Shown here: piece after piece, positions 56,458-64,000 of the stretch | Numbering within the stretch: the first letter of the stretch is position 1 | Layout: every line of letters starts with the position of its first letter | Origin: Peristeroidobacter agariperforans | Lineage (GTDB): Bacteria > Pseudomonadota > Gammaproteobacteria > Steroidobacterales > Steroidobacteraceae | DNA length: 64,000 nt | Assembly: GCF_004138335.1 (NCBI RefSeq) | Contig: NZ_RYFW01000001.1 | Coordinates: 1,488,001 to 1,552,000 of the forward strand | Reading direction: 5' to 3' | The notes under the pieces: generated by a model | The model's input: the letters and a program-made list of their open reading frames with translations, nothing else | What the model was told of the DNA's origin: nothing | Databases searched by the model: none | Made by a program: the position numbers and the translations under genes

Positions 56458-58830
56458 TTGGTCGTGTCCGACGCCAATCTTCGACAAATACGCGTACTGC
56501 ACCTCGTGAGCGCCGGCGGCGTCGCGAGCTCCGTGCAGCCGTCGCTTTTCATGCCGCTGCTAACGCGCCTGCCGCGTCAGCGTGTGAAGGCGCAGGTCGC
56601 ATGCCTGTCGCCGGGCGCCGTGCCCTCGGCGGTGCTGCGGCAGAATGGCGTGCCCACGTTCGATCTCGCGCTGTCGCGCAAACGTTTCTCGCCGAAAGCT
56701 TTCCAGGAGCTGGTGCAGTCGACGCGTCACTTCCGTCCCGATGTGATCCAGGCCTGGGGTCACACGGCGCAAGTGATATCGACGCTGCTCCGGAAGCGTT
56801 GCGATTGGAAGCCGCGCCTGGTGTGGAGCGTGTCGGATACGGTGCCGCTCGCCAAGAACCCGGGCTTCATCGATCGACAGAAGCTCAAATACGCTGCGAA
56901 GTTCTCCACGCGCGCCGATCGCATCGTGTACGCGTCGGAGTCGGGCGCTTCTCAACATCGCCGCGTTGGCTTCCCCGATGGCGGTCACGAAACCATTCCG
57001 CCGGGTGTGGATGCCACGCGCTTCAAACCGGACTTCGCGGCCCGACGCAAGCTGCGCGAGGAGCTGAGTTTGCCGGGCGAAACGTTCGTCGTCGGCATGG
57101 CAGCTCCGTTCCAGGCCGAATACGACCATACGACGTTGATTCGCGCGGTCGGCGAGCTGATCAAGACCAATCCAAACGTTGCCCTGGTGCTCGCCGGTCA
57201 TGGCGTGCAGAAGGGCAATGCGCCGCTGATGGCGCTGATCGGCGGCGGTGCGCTGTCGACTCGCGTGCACCTGCTGGGCGAGTATTCCGACATCAACAGT
57301 TTGTACAACGCCTGCGATGTCGTTTGCTCCAGCTCGGTGAACGATCAGTCGCGCATGAATGTAGTCATGGCGATGCTGTGTGGCGTGCCGGTCGTGGCGA
57401 CCGGCATCGGCGCGCAGGGCGAGTTGATCGGCCAGCACGGTGTGGCCATCGAGCCGGGCAGTCCGGCGGCCTTCATCAAAGGCATCACTCGCATCATGCA
57501 GCTTGCGCCAGAGAAACGAACTCACATGGCGCAAGGCGCGCGTAAGCACGCGCTGGCGAATTACGTGTACGTGCGGTCGCTGCAGAAATACTTGCAGCTC
57601 TACTACGATTTGATCGGGCGGCAGTTGCTGGTCGCCAAAGATCTGCCGACGCCGGAGATCGATGCGGCGCTCACGGTGCCGCCGGCGTTGCCGACCGAAG
57701 CCGAGATGAATGCGGCCAAGCGCAAGCCGATCACGGTGGTCGATCTTTCCGACCCGGATTCGCTGGAAAGCAAAGTTACCGAGCGGGAGCCGGATGAGCT
57801 GCCCAAGTGGCGGCTCGAACAGGAGCAGGAGCGGGCCAAGCGCGAGGCCGAGCTGGAAGCGAAAGTCGCGGCGAGCAAGTCGGTCGGCGATGTGCTGGAG
57901 GTGTTCGAATCCCAGCAAGTGAAGGGGCTCAGCTCTGAGTCGCCGATGACCGAGCGGGCGCGCGGTGTGGCCGATGATTCGGAAGAATTGCTGCCGCCGG
58001 AAATGCTGGCGGCCGAAGCACCACCGCCGCCGCGAGTATCGAACGGTCCCTCGAGCGCGAAGAAGCCTGTCGCTGCTGCGTCCACTTCGACTGCGGCACA
58101 GCCCGATGCGGCGAAACAAGCTGCTCTGAAAGCGGCGCGGATGGCGGCGCTTCAACCGATTGCTCCGACACCGAACAAGCCGGCGTCGCCCGTGACCAGG
58201 CCGCCGGCGACATCTCCAATGACACGTCCGCCCGTTTCCAGCACGCAGCCGCTGGAAACATTGCCGGAAGGCACGATGGCCGGGCTCGCTGCATTGAAGT
58301 GGCCGGCGGCTACCGATGTCACCTCGGCGACCGGCAAACAGAAGATCGACCTGAGCAGCACGCAGCCGCTCGGCACCTTGGCCCAGGATCTCGCCAACGC
58401 CGCGCTGGCCGGTGAGGATCTCTCTGACGCTGCCAAGCCCGATAGTTCCCAGTCGGATAGCTCCCCGACTCAGTCGCTCGAGCTGCCTGGTGATCTGCTG
58501 CCGCAGCGGCACGTCGTTGAAGCAGTCAGCCCGCCAGTCTCGCCGCCGCCTGCCGCCGAGTCGCCGATCGCAACTGGCAGCATGACGGAGTTCGGCGAGC
58601 TGACATTGCTGGCGACCGGCGAGTGGCAGGCCATGCAGCGCTCCGACACCAAGTCGGACGCCGCAAAGTCTGAAACCAAGGTCGAAACGAAGCCGGAACC
58701 TGCCAAGCCTGCGGAGCTTAGCGGCGCCCAGACGCTGTCACTCATTGCAAAGGCCGCTCCGGTCGCAGACGAGCTCGCGCTGCTTCCCGAGCCCGCAGTC
58801 GAGCCCAAGCGCGCCGCCAACGGCAAGTAA
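56458..58830 (+). CDS. Family 4-type glycosyltransferase with long disordered C-terminal tail
   Basis: The product is 790 aa from a TTG at 56458; a GTG two codons later is an alternative, and no clear ribosome-binding site is visible. Residues about 5-395 form a GT-B fold glycosyltransferase (HLVSAGGVASSVQPSL; PPGVDATRFKPDF; the donor-site region SSSVNDQSRMNVVMAMLCGVPVVA). The rest, about 395 residues, is low-complexity Ala/Pro/Ser/Glu/Lys without predicted fold. It has a charged helix at about 435-475 (EREPDELPKWRLEQEQERAK) and repeated short peptides of the form STQPL. A catalytic domain with such a tail is unusual. It probably acts on a cell-surface polysaccharide; no other polysaccharide genes are nearby. 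Confidence 0.82.
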   Translation: MVVSDANLRQIRVLHLVSAGGVASSVQPSLFMPLLTRLPRQRVKAQVACLSPGAVPSAVLRQNGVPTFDLALSRKRFSPKAFQELVQSTRHFRPDVIQAWGHTAQVISTLLRKRCDWKPRLVWSVSDTVPLAKNPGFIDRQKLKYAAKFSTRADRIVYASESGASQHRRVGFPDGGHETIPPGVDATRFKPDFAARRKLREELSLPGETFVVGMAAPFQAEYDHTTLIRAVGELIKTNPNVALVLAGHGVQKGNAPLMALIGGGALSTRVHLLGEYSDINSLYNACDVVCSSSVNDQSRMNVVMAMLCGVPVVATGIGAQGELIGQHGVAIEPGSPAAFIKGITRIMQLAPEKRTHMAQGARKHALANYVYVRSLQKYLQLYYDLIGRQLLVAKDLPTPEIDAALTVPPALPTEAEMNAAKRKPITVVDLSDPDSLESKVTEREPDELPKWRLEQEQERAKREAELEAKVAASKSVGDVLEVFESQQVKGLSSESPMTERARGVADDSEELLPPEMLAAEAPPPPRVSNGPSSAKKPVAAASTSTAAQPDAAKQAALKAARMAALQPIAPTPNKPASPVTRPPATSPMTRPPVSSTQPLETLPEGTMAGLAALKWPAATDVTSATGKQKIDLSSTQPLGTLAQDLANAALAGEDLSDAAKPDSSQSDSSPTQSLELPGDLLPQRHVVEAVSPPVSPPPAAESPIATGSMTEFGELTLLATGEWQAMQRSDTKSDAAKSETKVETKPEPAKPAELSGAQTLSLIAKAAPVADELALLPEPAVEPKRAANGK

Positions 58831-58835
58831 CGCGC

Positions 58836-59465
58836 TTACTTCGCCTTCGCTAACGAAGCCGCGTCCTTCGCGAGGGCTTCGATCGCTGCCCAATCGCCCG
58901 CGCGGATCTTGTCCGTCGGTGCGACCCACGAGCCGCCGACGCACGCCACGTTGGGCAGCGCCAGGAAGTCCGGTGCAGTCGCACGGCTGATGCCGCCGGT
59001 CGGGCAGAACACCACTTCGGGGAACGGCGCACCAAGCGCCTTCAACATGCCGATGCCGCCGGCCTGTTGGGCAGGAAACAATTTGAACGTGTCGTAGCCC
59101 CAAGCCAATCCCGCCAGCAGCTCAGTCGGCGTCATGATTCCAGGCAGCATTGGGAACGAAGCAGCGCGCGCCGCGGCAGCCATCTCCGCAGTGAGTCCAG
59201 GGCTCACGCCGAACTGCGCACCCGCATTCCCCGCCGTCACAAAATCTCCCGGACGCGCCAGCGTTCCCACACCCACCACCGCATCGGGCACCGCTTTACG
59301 CATCGCTTCGATGGCGGGCAGCGCTGCCGGCGTGCGCAATGTGACTTCCAAAACACGCAGGCCGCCGGCGCACAGGGCGCGAGCGAGCGGCACGGCGTGA
59401 TCGATGTGCTCGACGGTGATCACGGGAACAACGGGAGCGAGCGCGAGAATGGAGCGAATATTCAT
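58836..59465 (-). CDS. eda: KDPG aldolase (2-dehydro-3-deoxy-phosphogluconate aldolase)
   Basis: The product is 209 aa. Class I aldolase of the Entner-Doudoroff pathway, splitting KDPG into pyruvate and glyceraldehyde-3-phosphate. The catalytic Glu is in RVLEVTLRT, and the Schiff-base lysine is in YDTFKLFPAQQAGG; the phosphate-binding PTGGIS is near residue 160. Length and motifs are standard. It lies 38 bases after edd on the same strand, so edd-eda is an operon, divergent from zwf-pgl-glk. Confidence 0.96.
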   Translation of the reverse strand: MNIRSILALAPVVPVITVEHIDHAVPLARALCAGGLRVLEVTLRTPAALPAIEAMRKAVPDAVVGVGTLARPGDFVTAGNAGAQFGVSPGLTAEMAAAARAASFPMLPGIMTPTELLAGLAWGYDTFKLFPAQQAGGIGMLKALGAPFPEVVFCPTGGISRATAPDFLALPNVACVGGSWVAPTDKIRAGDWAAIEALAKDAASLAKAK

Positions 59466-59503
59466 GAGATCGATGTAGATGATATTGAAGAATGACTGGT
59501 CAC

Positions 59504-61342
59504 TCAGAGCCCGCCATAGACGGAAGCAGCGCCTGCTTCCGCATCCCCCGAGGCGGCCCGGAACGTAGCAAACAACTCCCGGCCCATGCCGAAGTTGTTT
59601 CGACTCAAATCCGGCCTCGGCACGACGCGACTACGCAGCACCGCGTCGGAAACCTTCACCTCGAGCACGCCGGTATAGCTGTCGAGAAGAATGATATCGC
59701 CGTCCTGCACCTTCTCGAGCGGACCGCCCGCGAGACATTCCGGCGTCATGTGGATTGCAGCCGGCACCGCGCCCGAGGCTCCGGACATGCGGCCATCCGT
59801 GACCAGCGCGACTTTAAAGCCCTTGCTCTGCAGAGACGTGAGCGTCGGCGTCAGCTGGTGCAGCTCCGGCATACCATTGGCGCGTGGACCCTGGTAGCGA
59901 ACGACTACGACACAATCGCGCGACAGTTCGCCGGCCTTGAATGCCTTGATCACATCCTCCTGATCGTTGAACACGCGCGCGGGCGCTTCGACAACGCGAT
60001 GCTGTGGCTGGACTGCCGACGTCTTGATCACGCCGCGGCCCAAATTTCCCCGCAACACTTTCAGCCCGCCGTCGGCGCCGAACGGATCGGTAATCGGCCG
60101 CAGGACTTCGTTGTCGCCGCTCTGAGCAGGAGCAGGCCGCCATTCCAAACCATTGGATGACAGCCAAGGTTCGCGCGTGTACGCGTCGAGCCCCTGGCCG
60201 ACGACGGTGACCGTGTCCTGATGCAACAAGCCGGAGCTGATCAGCTCGCGGATCAGGAAGCCAATGCCGCCAGCGGCATGGAAGTGATTCACGTCGGCGG
60301 CGCCGTTCGGATAGATGCGAGCCAGCAACGGCACAATCTCCGAGAGGTCGCTGAAATCGTCCCAATTGATGACGATGCCCGCGGCATGGGCCATCGCGAC
60401 GAGGTGCAATGTATGGTTGGTGGAGCCGCCGGTGGCGAGCAGGCCGACGATCGCATTCACGATGGCGCGCTCGTCAACCGTTTGGCTCAGCGGCAGATAC
60501 TCATCGCCAAGCGCAGTGATCTTCGCGGCGCGCCGGGCGGCAGCGCTGGTGAGCGCATCGCGCAGTGGCGTGTTCGGAGTGACGAAGGCCGCGCCCGGCA
60601 GGTGCAGGCCCATCACTTCCATCATCACCTGATTGCTGTTGGCCGTCCCATAGAACGTGCACGTGCCTTGCGAGTGATAACTCTGCGCTTCCGATTCGAG
60701 CAGCGCGTCGCGGCCGACTTTGCCTTCTGCAAACAACTGCCGGATGCGCGCCTTCTCTTTATTCGGAATTCCCGAAGTCATCGGCCCGCCCGGCACGAAG
60801 ATGGTGGGCAGGTGGCCGAACGTGAGCGCGCCCATCAACAGGCCCGGCACGATCTTGTCGCACACGCCGAGGCACAGCGTGGCGTCGAACATGTTGTGAG
60901 ATAGCGCGATGGCCGTGCTCATCGCGATCACGTCACGACTGAACAGCGACAGCTCCATGCCCGGCTGACCTTGCGTCACGCCGTCGCACATGGCGGGCAC
61001 GCCGCCGGCGAACTGCGCGACCGCTCCCACTTCGCGCGCGGCCAGCTTGATCAGCTCCGGATAACGCTCGAGCGGCCGGTGCGCCGACAACATGTCGTTA
61101 TAAGAGGAAACGATAGCCAGATTAGGCCAACGCGCGACGCGCAGCCTGTCTTTGTCCTGCATGTCCATGGCCGCGAAGCCATGCGCCAGATTGGTACAAG
61201 ACAAGCCCGAGCGAGTGGGTTTATCGCTGCGTTGTGCTTCTCGCATGCGCTCCAAATAGGCGCTGCGGGTGGGTTGGCTGCGCTCGCGAATCCTCTCGGT
61301 TACGGCGCGCACGCGTTCATGCAGGGGTGCGCTGGTCTTCAT
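59504..61342 (-). CDS. edd: 6-Phosphogluconate dehydratase
   Basis: The product is 612 aa and should dehydrate 6-phosphogluconate to KDPG using a 4Fe-4S cluster. Cluster cysteines are visible in [23 protein letters not shown] and [14 protein letters not shown]. Other dihydroxyacid-dehydratase-fold signatures include [13 protein letters not shown] near residue 180 and [18 protein letters not shown] near residue 520. Length matches Edd rather than IlvD. It is first in the edd-eda operon and is divergent from zwf, with a 214-base gap likely holding both promoters. Confidence 0.96.
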   Translation of the reverse strand: MKTSAPLHERVRAVTERIRERSQPTRSAYLERMREAQRSDKPTRSGLSCTNLAHGFAAMDMQDKDRLRVARWPNLAIVSSYNDMLSAHRPLERYPELIKLAAREVGAVAQFAGGVPAMCDGVTQGQPGMELSLFSRDVIAMSTAIALSHNMFDATLCLGVCDKIVPGLLMGALTFGHLPTIFVPGGPMTSGIPNKEKARIRQLFAEGKVGRDALLESEAQSYHSQGTCTFYGTANSNQVMMEVMGLHLPGAAFVTPNTPLRDALTSAAARRAAKITALGDEYLPLSQTVDERAIVNAIVGLLATGGSTNHTLHLVAMAHAAGIVINWDDFSDLSEIVPLLARIYPNGAADVNHFHAAGGIGFLIRELISSGLLHQDTVTVVGQGLDAYTREPWLSSNGLEWRPAPAQSGDNEVLRPITDPFGADGGLKVLRGNLGRGVIKTSAVQPQHRVVEAPARVFNDQEDVIKAFKAGELSRDCVVVVRYQGPRANGMPELHQLTPTLTSLQSKGFKVALVTDGRMSGASGAVPAAIHMTPECLAGGPLEKVQDGDIILLDSYTGVLEVKVSDAVLRSRVVPRPDLSRNNFGMGRELFATFRAASGDAEAGAASVYGGL

Positions 61343-61506
61343 GTGTGCTGGGGGTCCTCAATCGTGCCCATGATTCTACCGTCTCACGCGGCGCATCGCC
61401 TCGGCGCTTCACGCTATCATCTGGCCCACTTTGGAATTGCAGACCGCTCGCCGAAACAAATGTCCACCAATTGTCTCGTCGTTCGTTTGCGGGCGTCACA
61501 CTAGGG

Positions 61507-61519
61507 CGCTAACTTAGCG
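61507..61519. promoter_or_regulatory. Palindrome in the edd-zwf intergenic region, candidate operator
   Basis: CGCTAA-C-TTAGCG is a perfect 6-base inverted repeat with one central base, 38 bases before the zwf start codon. It does not match the HexR consensus of gammaproteobacterial Entner-Doudoroff genes, so a different regulator is possible. The rest of the 214-base gap shows no recognised motif. Confidence 0.35.
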
Positions 61520-61556
61520 GGCTGCGATCGAGATTTCCTGCAAGGCGTCAGTATTC

Positions 61557-63017
61557 ATGCAACCTCTTCCGACTTTCGATCTGGTCCTGTTCGGCGGCAC
61601 GGGTGATCTGGCCATGCGCAAGCTCCTGCCGGCTCTGTATCGCCGTAAGGCGTCCGGCTATCTGTCTCCCAAATCGCGCGTGCTCGGCGTAGCGCGGAGC
61701 GAGTTGTCGCGCGATGAGTATCTCGCGCAAGTCCAGGCCAGCTGCCAGACCTACCTCGGCAAGGATTACGACGAGAAACGCTGGGCAGAATTTGCACAGC
61801 ACGTGGACTATGTGAAGGTCGATGCCTCGGCCCCCGAGGACTTCGCCGGCCTGAAGAAGAAGCTCGAAGGTTGTGATGAACACGGGCGCGCGTTCTTCCT
61901 CTCGGTCGCGCCGGACCTGTTCGCACCCATTTGCGAAGGCCTCGCGACACATTCCCTCGCAACACCGAATTCGCGCGTCGTGCTGGAAAAGCCGCTGGGT
62001 CACGACCAGGCGTCCTCGGCACAGATCAATGAGCGCGTCGGTCGGATCTTCAGCGAGCAGCAGATCTTCCGTATCGACCACTATCTCGGTAAGGAGACAG
62101 TGCAGAACCTGCTGGCGCTACGTTTCGGTAACACGCTGTTCGAGCCGCTGTGGCGCCGGGGCCGTGTGAAGCACGTGCAGATCACGGTCGCCGAAGAGCT
62201 CGGCGTCGAGCGTCGCGCCGGCTTCTACGATGAGACCGGCGCGTTGCGCGACATGGTGCAGAACCATCTCCTGCAACTGCTCTGCATTATTGCGATGGAG
62301 CCGCCGGCCACCTCGGATCCGGATGCGATGCGCGATGAAAAGCTGAAAGTGTTGCGCGCGTTGCGTCCGTTGCGAGGCCGCGATGTCCTGCACAAGACGG
62401 TGCGCGGCCAGTACAAGGCCGGCGCGGCCGGCGGCAAGCCGGTGGTCGGGTATCTGGATGAAAAGGACGTGCCGGAGAACAGCAAGACCGAAACGTTCGT
62501 CGCCTTGCGCGTCGATATCGATTCGTGGCGCTGGGTCGGCGTGCCGTTCTATCTGCGCACCGGCAAACGACTGCAGGAAAAGCTGTCCGAGATCGTGGTG
62601 ACCTTCGAGGATGTGCCGCTGTCCATCTACGAGCGCCCGGACACGCCGCAGGCGCTGAACCGCCTGGTGATCCAGCTGCAGCCGGACGAAAGCATCGAGC
62701 TCACCGTGCTGGCGAAGTTTCCTGGTGAGGTGATGCGGCTGCGGCCGGTCAACCTGAGCCTGGATTTCTCCGAAACGTTCAAGGCGCCGCGCCTGGATGC
62801 CTACGAGCGCCTGCTGACCGACGTGTTGAAGGGCAATCTGACCCTGTTCATGCGCCGAGACGAGCTGGACGCCGCCTGGCAGTGGATCGATCCCATCCGC
62901 GAGGCCTGGGATCAGTCGGACGAGGCGCCCAAGACCTATACCGCCGGCAGCTGGGGCCCGGCCGCCGCCAGCGCATTGTTGGGTCGGGATGGCTTCGCTT
63001 GGCGTAACGAGCTGTAA
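61557..63017 (+). CDS. zwf: Glucose-6-phosphate 1-dehydrogenase
   Basis: The product is 486 aa, standard length. It oxidises glucose-6-phosphate with NADP+ (or NAD+) to 6-phosphogluconolactone. The coenzyme motif is LVLFGGTGDLAMRKLLPALY; the substrate motif is RIDHYLGKE, with Lys and His for binding and catalysis, near residue 178. EKPLGHD precedes it by about 30 residues. It is the first gene of zwf-pgl-glk, 32 bases before pgl, and supplies the pathway that edd-eda completes. Confidence 0.97.
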   Translation: MQPLPTFDLVLFGGTGDLAMRKLLPALYRRKASGYLSPKSRVLGVARSELSRDEYLAQVQASCQTYLGKDYDEKRWAEFAQHVDYVKVDASAPEDFAGLKKKLEGCDEHGRAFFLSVAPDLFAPICEGLATHSLATPNSRVVLEKPLGHDQASSAQINERVGRIFSEQQIFRIDHYLGKETVQNLLALRFGNTLFEPLWRRGRVKHVQITVAEELGVERRAGFYDETGALRDMVQNHLLQLLCIIAMEPPATSDPDAMRDEKLKVLRALRPLRGRDVLHKTVRGQYKAGAAGGKPVVGYLDEKDVPENSKTETFVALRVDIDSWRWVGVPFYLRTGKRLQEKLSEIVVTFEDVPLSIYERPDTPQALNRLVIQLQPDESIELTVLAKFPGEVMRLRPVNLSLDFSETFKAPRLDAYERLLTDVLKGNLTLFMRRDELDAAWQWIDPIREAWDQSDEAPKTYTAGSWGPAAASALLGRDGFAWRNEL

Positions 63018-63049
63018 TAAGAGGTAGTTGTAGCGGCAGTGAGAACTCC

Positions 63050-63751
63050 ATGAGCTGGGTGCACGAACACCGCTTTCCCGATTCGCTGGCCCTGGCCCAT
63101 GCGCTGTCGGGCGAGATCAAAGTCGATCTCGAGGAAGCGATTCAGGAGCGGGGTGCGGCCAGCCTGGTGGTCTCGGGCGGGCGTACGCCCGCCAGGCTGT
63201 TCGAGCAGCTGCGCGCCGAGGCGCTGGACTGGTCCAAGATCTGGGTCACGCTGGCGGACGAGCGCTGGGTGGAGACCACGGCGGCCGCGAGTAACGAGAA
63301 ACTGGTGCGGGAAACCCTGCTGACCGGCCCGGCCGCGGCGGCGCATTTCGTGGGATTGAAGAATCCGGCGCCGGCCCCCGAGGCGGGTGCCGATTGGGCC
63401 ACTCGCGCGTTGACCCGAGTGCCGCACCCGTTCGATGTGGTGCTGCTGGGGATGGGCGATGACGGCCACACCGCGTCGCTGTTTCCGGGCTCGCTGGCCT
63501 TGGGCAAGGCGCTCGACCGGTCGGTCCCGCCGGGCTGCATCGCCATCAACTCGCTGACGGCGCCGCATGCGCGCCTGAGTTTGAATCTGTCGGCGTTGCT
63601 GGACTCGCGCCGTATTATTTTGCATATCGAGGGGGAGTCGAAGTGGCAGGTTTATCAGCGCGCGAAAGCGGCGGGGCCGGTGGCCGAGTTGCCAGTGCGC
63701 TCGGTGCTGCACCAGAAAGAAGTGCCCATGGACGTGTACTGGGCGCCGTGA
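63050..63751 (+). CDS. pgl: 6-Phosphogluconolactonase
   Basis: The product is 233 aa. It hydrolyses 6-phosphogluconolactone to 6-phosphogluconate. Family motifs are VSGGRTPARLFEQL, LADERWV and the signature LLGMGDDGHTASLFPG near residue 140; near the C-terminus is ILHIEGESKWQVYQRA. It lies between zwf and glk with short gaps, 32 and 13 bases, and is therefore part of one transcript. Confidence 0.95.
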   Translation: MSWVHEHRFPDSLALAHALSGEIKVDLEEAIQERGAASLVVSGGRTPARLFEQLRAEALDWSKIWVTLADERWVETTAAASNEKLVRETLLTGPAAAAHFVGLKNPAPAPEAGADWATRALTRVPHPFDVVLLGMGDDGHTASLFPGSLALGKALDRSVPPGCIAINSLTAPHARLSLNLSALLDSRRIILHIEGESKWQVYQRAKAAGPVAELPVRSVLHQKEVPMDVYWAP

Positions 63752-63764
63752 CGAGCCGCCGCCC

Positions 63765-64000
63765 ATGAGCCGAACAGCAATTCCTCCGCGCCTGATCGCG
63801 GACATCGGTGGCACCAACGCCCGCTTCGCGCTGCTCGATGGCATGGATCGGCGCGATGAGGTCGTGCTGGCGTGCGCCGACTATCCCGATCTGGTGTCGG
63901 CCGCCGAAGAATATCTGCGGCGCGTCGGTGCGAAGAGCAGCGGTCGTCCGCTGGAAGCCGCGATTGCGATCGCAGGCCCGGTCACCGGCGACATCATTCG
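63765..64000 (+). CDS. glk: Glucokinase, N-terminal part (cut by window end)
   Basis: The ATG at 63765 is 13 bases after the pgl stop. The 78 visible codons have the hexokinase/ROK-like glucokinase start: PPRLIADIGGTNARFALLDG, with the ATP-phosphate loop IGGTN, then EAAIAIAGPVTGDII, which matches the second strand of bacterial Glk. It should phosphorylate glucose to glucose-6-phosphate, feeding zwf. The rest lies outside the window. Confidence 0.9.
   Translation, partial: MSRTAIPPRLIADIGGTNARFALLDGMDRRDEVVLACADYPDLVSAAEEYLRRVGAKSSGRPLEAAIAIAGPVTGDII

Noticed and set aside
61343-61556. HexR operator between edd and zwf
   Set aside because: No TGTAATTAAATTACA-like sequence was found by eye; only an unrelated palindrome is present.

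Overview
This 64-kb window is GC-rich bacterial chromosome, densely packed, with short intergenic gaps and many ATGA or TTGA gene overlaps. No rRNA, tRNA, CRISPR array, transposase or integrase was seen. The gene content suggests a gammaproteobacterium near the Steroidobacter/Nevskia/Xanthomonadales region: a 506-aa two-regulatory-domain threonine dehydratase, a full Entner-Doudoroff set, a fused trehalose synthase, S9 peptidases, TPR-carrying Ser/Thr kinases and TonB-C proteins. This placement is inferred from gene types only, with no database search.

Layout. 1-3.9 kb: start of a TetR regulator downstream of a two-gene beta-oxidation operon (thiolase plus hydratase/dehydrogenase). 3.9-17 kb: envelope and secreted proteins (TPR protein, beta-helix-like lipoprotein, Tat-type NAD(P)-binding protein, S9 peptidase), an alpha/beta-hydrolase-fold protein lacking the usual nucleophile, a class V aminotransferase-like protein, IlvA and a Ser/Thr kinase-TPR protein. 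17-18.8 kb: a 47-aa lysine-rich protein, a hydrolase, a small lipoprotein and a DUF1328 protein. 18.9-22.5 kb: a complete general stress response locus of the type best known from Alphaproteobacteria (PhyR / NepR-EcfG-sensor kinase). 22.6-25 kb: an MFS exporter and a PA0069-family radical SAM protein.

25.3-39.9 kb is the most unusual region: a co-directional run of about eleven genes. It encodes lipoproteins (one extremely Gly/Ser-rich), a membrane Ser/Thr kinase with a PEGA-like end, an FHA/PEGA/SUMF1-like protein, a MotA/TolQ/ExbB-type channel protein, an FHA protein and two paralogous membrane-anchored von Willebrand A (vWA) proteins. The N-terminal helices of the vWA proteins carry an Asp placed as in ExbD/TolR/MotB. 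I propose a proton-driven envelope machine coupled to phospho-signalling; this is inference.

39.9-46.5 kb: TPR-TonB_C protein, a CFA-synthase-like methyltransferase with DUF1295 and DUF1475-like membrane proteins, an HD-fold MIOX/PhnZ-like protein and a chemoreceptor. 46.7-50 kb: a TreS-maltokinase fusion whose kinase half lacks expected catalytic residues. 50-52.5 kb: the AmmeMemoRadiSam trio. 52.6-58.8 kb: an outer-membrane barrel, a PBP4-type peptidase, DUF502, AlkA and a glycosyltransferase with a long disordered tail. 58.8-64 kb: central sugar catabolism, eda and edd on one strand, divergent from zwf-pgl-glk (glk cut by the window end).

How parts connect: four sites matching the EcfG promoter consensus (GGAAC, 16-17 bases, CGTT) lie in correct orientation upstream of nepR-ecfG, the small lipoprotein, the DUF1328 gene and the outer-membrane barrel gene. 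A fifth with an 18-base spacer precedes the trehalose synthase gene. The window therefore seems to hold both the stress sigma-factor switch and part of its regulon.
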